NCBI GenBank assembly: GCA_951394045.1
Contig: OX595986.1
Location: forward strand, 682,001-746,000
DNA: 64,000 bases
Direction of reading: 5' to 3'
Source of the DNA: Nitzschia sp. DOCU1
Lineage: Eukaryota > Bacillariophyta > Bacillariophyceae > Bacillariales > Bacillariaceae
This document shows, one piece after another, positions 62,747 to 64,000 of the stretch. The notes beneath the pieces were generated by a model. That model was given only the letters and a program-made list of their open reading frames with translations, searched no databases and was not told the DNA's origin. Made by a program: the position numbers and the translations under genes. Position 1 is the stretch's first letter. The number at the start of each line of letters is the position of its first letter.

Positions 62747-63727
62747 ATGCTCTCCGACGACGATGATGACCATGAAGTCTGGTCATTCTCTCACCATCCA
62801 CCGTCCACACTTCAAACACCCACCCAGCAATTCCCTCTATCTACCAACACCTTTACTACTACAATGGCTGGTTCTTCCAACAATTCCCGCAAAAAGACCG
62901 ACAAGACCACAGCAACGACAACACCATCCTCCAATAAACCACCCGCCAGTAAGAACGGAAAAGTTGTGTTGGAGGAAGAAATTTCTCGCGCCGAGGCGGC
63001 AATTGAGCGCAATCATGCGGCCATTGTGGAGTTGCATCAACAGTGGAGGACGCAGCTTTTGAGAATGAGTTATCTCGTGATTGTGGTAACTTTGCATATT
63101 GCGCAGGGTCCTTCGAGTGCCTGCATCAAGGATATCAAGGTGTGTGTCATGAATGATGTGTGACGGAAATTGTGCCAAGGAGATTGTACCAAGCTGACAC
63201 TTCTTTTTTCTATTTCCTTGTTCACTCGTTTCTTCTAGCAATGGAACAAATTGCAAACGGAAGAGCAACGAACGACGACGATTCCAGGATCCGAGGCTGT
63301 GAAATTGATTCTCCATGATTCCGTGGTGGAACTGATGAGTATTATTTGTGCTGCCTTTTTGCTACGATGTCTTCAATTGCCGACGGGTAATGACTTTTCG
63401 TCCGTGCCCTATCGATTGAGCTGTGCGGTACTTCCCATGATTATTAGTTTGCATTTTCAACGAAAAGCCCAAGCGGCAGTGAGTACCCCCACGTCTTGTG
63501 TGGAAGCATCCAGTGTCTATGATATCACCATGGTTGGTTCTTGGGAAAGTGAACCTGTTCCGCGGCATTTCCCCGTCATTCTCGTCTTTCATACCATTGT
63601 GAGTATATCGCTATGGTTTATGCAATATCAAGCTGGACAACACCAAAAGAATGTGCAAATGATAGAAAAGCTCAAAGTAGACTTGGTGGGAATGAAAAAA
63701 GCCAAATCGGACAAGAAGAAGCGATAA
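62747..63727 (+). CDS. Unknown protein with four hydrophobic segments
   Basis: Exons 62747-63139 and 63239-63727 (99-base GTGTGT...TAG intron, phase 0) encode 293 residues. The N-terminal ~75 residues are acidic, then threonine- and lysine-rich. A short coiled-coil-like helix (EISRAEAAIERNHAAIVEL) precedes four hydrophobic segments: MSYLVIVVTLHIAQG, VELMSIICAAFLLRCLQL, LSCAVLPMIISLHF and FPVILVFHTIVSISLWFMQY. The C-terminus is a basic coiled coil ending KKAKSDKKKR, which could include an ER-retrieval-type lysine cluster though not at the exact end. No family is recognised. It is probably a small endomembrane protein. It starts 212 bases from the divergent WDR76-like gene. Confidence 0.7.
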
Positions 63728-64000
63728 TCGGGAGCAGCTTGGATACAACTAGCAGAAATACAACGCACCAATGCTGATTGTCACTGCCGGTGCACAACAG
63801 ACATAAACAATCTGAACGAGTGGTAATGTCATAGAGAGAAGCTAAAAGTACTTCTTGCAGTGATTGCAAAGACCCAAATGTAGTATTAGTTCCCCCCAGA
63901 GCAAAACTGGCAACAATGTGTTGTAACTGTGCAGTGAAGGTGTCGAGTATCGAGAGTTCCGCCACCACTATTCTGATTGCTTCATTCATTCCAACCTCCG
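63728..64000 (-). CDS. Partial gene at right edge
   Basis: On the minus strand a frame is open from the window edge, through an ATG at 63989, to about 63672, overlapping the 3' end of the neighbouring gene. The reading EAIRIVVAELSILDTFTAQL, then FALGGTNTTFGSLQSL, looks like ordinary protein, so this may be the last exon of a gene lying beyond the window. The true stop or a splice site near 63730 cannot be settled. No family is recognised. Confidence 0.35.

Overview
The window looks like nuclear chromosome sequence from a pennate diatom, and Phaeodactylum tricornutum is my best guess. The reasons are bipartite plastid pre-sequences with a phenylalanine just after the signal-peptide site (SAFLP, NAFAP and similar), two copies of the stramenopile domain DUF6824, a bHLH-PAS regulator, short 69-120 base introns with ordinary GT-AG ends, and dense intron-poor genes on both strands. 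The species is inference; no database was consulted. Exon joins were worked out by hand from splice signals and reading phase, and every reported join keeps frame.

Region 1-20500 holds a plastid-targeted unknown, a three-exon coiled-coil protein, a RETICULATA-related membrane protein, a PUFA-type fatty acid elongase with a GC-AG intron, an ARL6IP4-like SR protein, an FSH1-type hydrolase that has lost its catalytic residues, two DUF6824 genes, a 1403-residue membrane lipase and a plastid SET methyltransferase. Region 21100-24600 has a membrane protein with six identical CX2CX6CX2H modules and a plastid 2OG-Fe(II) oxygenase with Sel1-like repeats.

Region 25000-31450 is the accessory part: a ~420 base repeat in two long copies and one fragment, a frameshifted S28 peptidase remnant, a SAP plus pRiA4b ORF-3-like gene between the repeat copies, a truncated ORF running into a repeat, and a ~660 base foldback element with ~200 base inverted arms.

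Region 31460-38300 has tandem fibronectin-III paralogues (one fused to a thioredoxin-fold domain), a plastid thioredoxin, a leucine-rich-repeat protein and a small plastid membrane protein. Region 38500-44900 is a head-to-head pair of leishmanolysin-like (M8) membrane metallopeptidases. Region 46100-64000 carries the bHLH-PAS gene, a 79-residue two-exon plastid protein, a UBR-box plus 2OG-oxygenase protein, a secreted double-SET protein, LIS1, an F-box/LRR/UBR protein, a MATE transporter, a WDR76-like protein, an unknown membrane protein and a partial gene at the right edge.

No operon-like organisation is expected. Recurring themes are plastid redox and modification proteins, N-recognin-type zinc fingers and secreted or membrane proteases.
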